Below, piece by piece: positions 6,579 to 8,345 of a stretch of DNA of 8,345 bases. The DNA is from Hylemonella sp. UBA2468 (GTDB lineage Bacteria > Pseudomonadota > Gammaproteobacteria > Burkholderiales > Burkholderiaceae_C). Position numbers and translations under genes: made by a program. Position 1 is the first letter of the stretch; every line of letters begins with the position of its first letter. The stretch covers positions 1 to 8,345 of the forward strand of contig DDPM01000169.1 in assembly GCA_002342165.1 (NCBI GenBank). The letters run 5' to 3'. The notes under the pieces were generated by a model. The model had not been told where the DNA came from, made no database searches, and saw nothing but the letters and a program-made list of their open reading frames with translations.

Positions 6579-6608
6579 GAATCTTTATTGATGCTCAAGA
6601 GGTTTGTG

Positions 6609-6803
6609 ATGCGAACAACTGTGACCATTGACGATGAACTCTATAAAACGGCACTTGAAATGGCAGACCCTGACATGGATAAAGCCGATTTGTTCCGTGA
6701 AGCCATTAAGGTATTTGTAAGGGTTAAAGCAAGCAACCGTTTGGCTGCTCTTGGGGGTGCCGTGCCTGAAATGCCCGATATTCCAAGGCGACGTCCGGAA
6801 TAA
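6609..6803 (+). CDS. vapB: VapB-family antitoxin
   Basis: 64-residue antitoxin. Residues 1-45 form a ribbon-helix-helix DNA-binding domain: the strand MRTTVTIDDELY, then helices ALEMADPDMDKADLFREAIK and FVRVKASNRLAAL. The C-terminal LGGAVPEMPDIPRRRPE is the flexible segment that, in this family, occupies the VapC active site. The start is ATG 6609, supported by AAGAGG (6597-6602) 6 bases upstream. The in-frame TTG at 6588 and ATG at 6591 would lie almost at the predicted transcription start and have no ribosome-binding site. VapC follows 12 bases after the stop. VapB should neutralise VapC and repress the operon through the palindrome at 6553-6576. Confidence 0.92.
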   Translation: MRTTVTIDDELYKTALEMADPDMDKADLFREAIKVFVRVKASNRLAALGGAVPEMPDIPRRRPE

Positions 6804-6815
6804 GCGGGATCTTGC

Positions 6816-7190
6816 ATGACACGAGTACTGGTAGATACGTCGGTTTGGGTGGCCCATTTCAGAGTTGCCAACCCCAAATTGCAGTCCTTGCTGGCACAGG
6901 ACCAAGTGCTGACCCACCCCTTGGTGATTCTTGAAATTGCATGTGGCACGCCACCCGCTCCAAGGGAGCGCACACTAAGCGACTTACAAAAACTCAGTCC
7001 GGCCGTCGTAGCCACCGAAGGTGAAGTATTGAGTATGGTGTCACGTTTCAGCTTGCATGAATCAGGCTGTGGCGCTGTTGAAATGTCGCTTTTGGCATCG
7101 GCCTTGATAACACCTGAAGCCAAGATTTGGACCCTTGATAAACATTTGTCAGAACTGGCGCATCGGCTTGACGTCACGATGCAGGCCTAG
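6816..7190 (+). CDS. vapC: VapC-family PIN-domain ribonuclease toxin
   Basis: 124-residue PIN-domain endoribonuclease, the toxin of the VapBC pair. VapC proteins cleave tRNA or rRNA with a metal held by a cluster of acidic residues. Visible acidic residues are D7 in VLVDTSVWVAHF, E40 in PLVILEIACG, E89 in GCGAVEMSLLASA and D108 in IWTLDKHL. The third position is usually Asp in this subfamily (motif like G-W-V-D-A-H), so E89 is a conservative but unusual change. Length is normal for the family and no frameshift is seen. The ATG at 6816 has a modest GCGGGA site about 8 bases upstream. The stop lies only 3 bases from the stop of the convergent carboxylase gene. The module is probably functional; the RNA target is unknown. 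Confidence 0.92.
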   Translation: MTRVLVDTSVWVAHFRVANPKLQSLLAQDQVLTHPLVILEIACGTPPAPRERTLSDLQKLSPAVVATEGEVLSMVSRFSLHESGCGAVEMSLLASALITPEAKIWTLDKHLSELAHRLDVTMQA

Positions 7191-7193
7191 AAA

Positions 7194-8345
7194 TTAAGCC
7201 CATTCCACAACAGGCTGGTCCACACTCAAAGACTCACCTTTTTGCGCCAGCACCTGATGCACCACGCCATCAGCCTGGGCAAACAACACGTTTTCCATCT
7301 TCATAGCCTCAATCACGGCCACGCGCTCGCCTGCTTGCACTTTTTGGCCCGGCGCCACCGCCACATCCACCAGCAGCCCAGGCATCGGTGACAGCACAAA
7401 ACGACTCATGTCGGGTGGCGCTTTAAACAGCATTCGACGGTGTAATTCCGCCACGCGCGGCGAGAGCACCAAGGTGTCTAAGCGGGTGCCGTTATGCTGA
7501 ATGCGCGTTGCCAATGGGTTTTTCGGCGTACCCCGCTCTACCTGGGCCGTAAAAGGCTGGCCGTTGACAAGCCCTGACACACAAAGGTCGCTCATGCCTG
7601 CATCGCTTTGAATGTCGTAACTGCGAGCCTGAACGGTATACCGCGCTGAAGCGCTGTGGGCAGGCTGGTGGACTAAGTTATCCACCTGAACGTGAATGTA
7701 ATTGTGTTGTCCTGTATCTGAAAGCTGCACCACCACACAATCGCTGTCAGCACTAACCGCATAGCCCGGAAGTTGCCCGGAAATGCCTGCGGCGCGCTCG
7801 CGCGACTTGCGCGAAACAAAGGCCGCTAGTGCAACCAAAAAAGGGGCATCGTCGTGCGGCACGTCTTCGGCTTTGAAGCCTTTTCCGTAGTGCTCGGCGA
7901 TAAAGCCGGTGTTGAATTCACCGCTCACGAATTTCGGGTGGGCCAGCAGCGCGGCCTGGAATGGGATGTTGCTCGACACGCCGCGGATCACAAAGCCGTT
8001 GAGTGCCTCGCGCATCTTCGCAATCGCGTCATTGCGGTCTTTGCCATGGACGATGAGCTTGGCGATCATGGAGTCATAGAACATCGGGATCTCGCCGCCG
8101 TCTTGCACGCCGGTATCGACCCGCACGCCCTGCAAATGCCCGGTGTCGCCCTGCCACATGGTCTGCGTTGGCGGCGCAAAGCGCACCAAACGGCCAGTCG
8201 ACGGCAGGAAGTTGCGGAACGGGTCTTCCGCATTGATGCGGCATTCGATGGCCCAGCCATCGCGCTTCACGTCTGCTTGGCTGAGCGGCAATTTTTCACC
8301 AGCAGCCACGCGAATCATCAGCTCCACCAAATCCAGCCCAGTGAT
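7194..8345 (-). CDS. Acetyl/propionyl-CoA carboxylase, biotin-containing alpha subunit (partial, 5' end beyond the right edge)
   Basis: The C-terminal 383 residues of a biotin-dependent acyl-CoA carboxylase alpha subunit, about 670 residues when complete. The fragment opens inside the biotin carboxylase domain (ITGLDLVELMIRVAAGEKLP, then ECRINAEDPFRNFLPSTGRL at 34-53). It continues through the connecting BT-type domain and ends with the biotinyl carrier domain. The carrier motif EAMKMEN has its biotin-accepting lysine at window residue 349, 34 residues before the C-terminus, the usual position. Such subunits carboxylate biotin with ATP and bicarbonate; a beta subunit then transfers the carboxyl group, commonly to propionyl-CoA. 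The domain order with a BT linker favours propionyl-CoA carboxylase (PccA) over a methylcrotonyl enzyme, but this is not certain. The reading frame is open to the edge, so any start within the window would be false. Confidence 0.93.
   Translation of the reverse strand: MTGLDLVELMIRVAAGEKLPLSQADVKRDGWAIECRINAEDPFRNFLPSTGRLVRFAPPTQTMWQGDTGHLQGVRVDTGVQDGGEIPMFYDSMIAKLIVHGKDRNDAIAKMREALNGFVIRGVSSNIPFQAALLAHPKFVSGEFNTGFIAEHYGKGFKAEDVPHDDAPFLVALAAFVSRKSRERAAGISGQLPGYAVSADSDCVVVQLSDTGQHNYIHVQVDNLVHQPAHSASARYTVQARSYDIQSDAGMSDLCVSGLVNGQPFTAQVERGTPKNPLATRIQHNGTRLDTLVLSPRVAELHRRMLFKAPPDMSRFVLSPMPGLLVDVAVAPGQKVQAGERVAVIEAMKMENVLFAQADGVVHQVLAQKGESLSVDQPVVEWA

Noticed and set aside
6588..6608. Earlier VapB start at TTG 6588 or ATG 6591
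   Set aside because: It lies almost on the predicted transcription start and has no ribosome-binding site. ATG 6609 has AAGAGG at ideal spacing and gives the standard VapB N-terminus.
6641..7177. 178-codon open frame on the minus strand opposite vapBC
   Set aside because: It lies entirely antisense to two well-supported genes, its translation resembles no protein I know, and it is best explained as an open shadow frame.
1..8345. CRISPR array, insertion sequence, tRNA or rRNA
   Set aside because: No regularly spaced repeats, transposase-like reading frame, terminal inverted repeats or recognisable RNA gene sequence were seen on either strand.

Overview
The window looks like chromosome of a betaproteobacterium, most likely Burkholderiales and close to Comamonadaceae (Limnohabitans, Rhodoferax or Polaromonas type). 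This rests on gene content: an intracellular polyhydroxybutyrate (PHB) depolymerase with a Cys nucleophile, a soluble stand-alone RnfB-like ferredoxin, a branched-chain amino acid type (Liv) ABC transporter and a biotin-dependent acyl-CoA carboxylase. Codon use is moderately GC-rich. The genus is inference.

Bases 1-3790 are on the minus strand, read right to left: a LigB/DODA-family extradiol dioxygenase (3790-2948), a Liv-type periplasmic binding protein (2868-1681), permease LivH (1674-802) and permease LivM (800 to beyond the left edge). The last three are tightly packed and form one transporter operon; the ATPases are not in view. Bases 3791-3903 are a divergent regulatory gap with overlapping inverted repeats, an extended -10 promoter and a TGC-type box. 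Rightward from it run the PHB depolymerase phaZ (3904-5274) and, 21 bases later in the same frame, the RnfB-like ferredoxin (5296-5952).

The right part holds a VOC-family (methylmalonyl-CoA epimerase-like) gene on the minus strand (6473-5979), a complete VapB/VapC toxin-antitoxin module on the plus strand (6609-7190) with a perfect 24-base operator palindrome, and the 3' end of an acetyl/propionyl-CoA carboxylase alpha subunit on the minus strand (8345-7194). The carboxylase and the VOC protein would act consecutively in propionyl-CoA breakdown. The toxin-antitoxin module sits between them in the opposite orientation and probably entered this locus secondarily.

No RNA genes, insertion sequences, CRISPR arrays or rho-independent terminators were recognised. 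No gap between genes exceeds 300 bases. I see no clearly new multi-gene system. The points most worth following are the TA insertion with its operator, the phaZ regulatory region and basic tail, the phaZ-ferredoxin arrangement, and changed ligand or catalytic residues in the VOC and VapC proteins.
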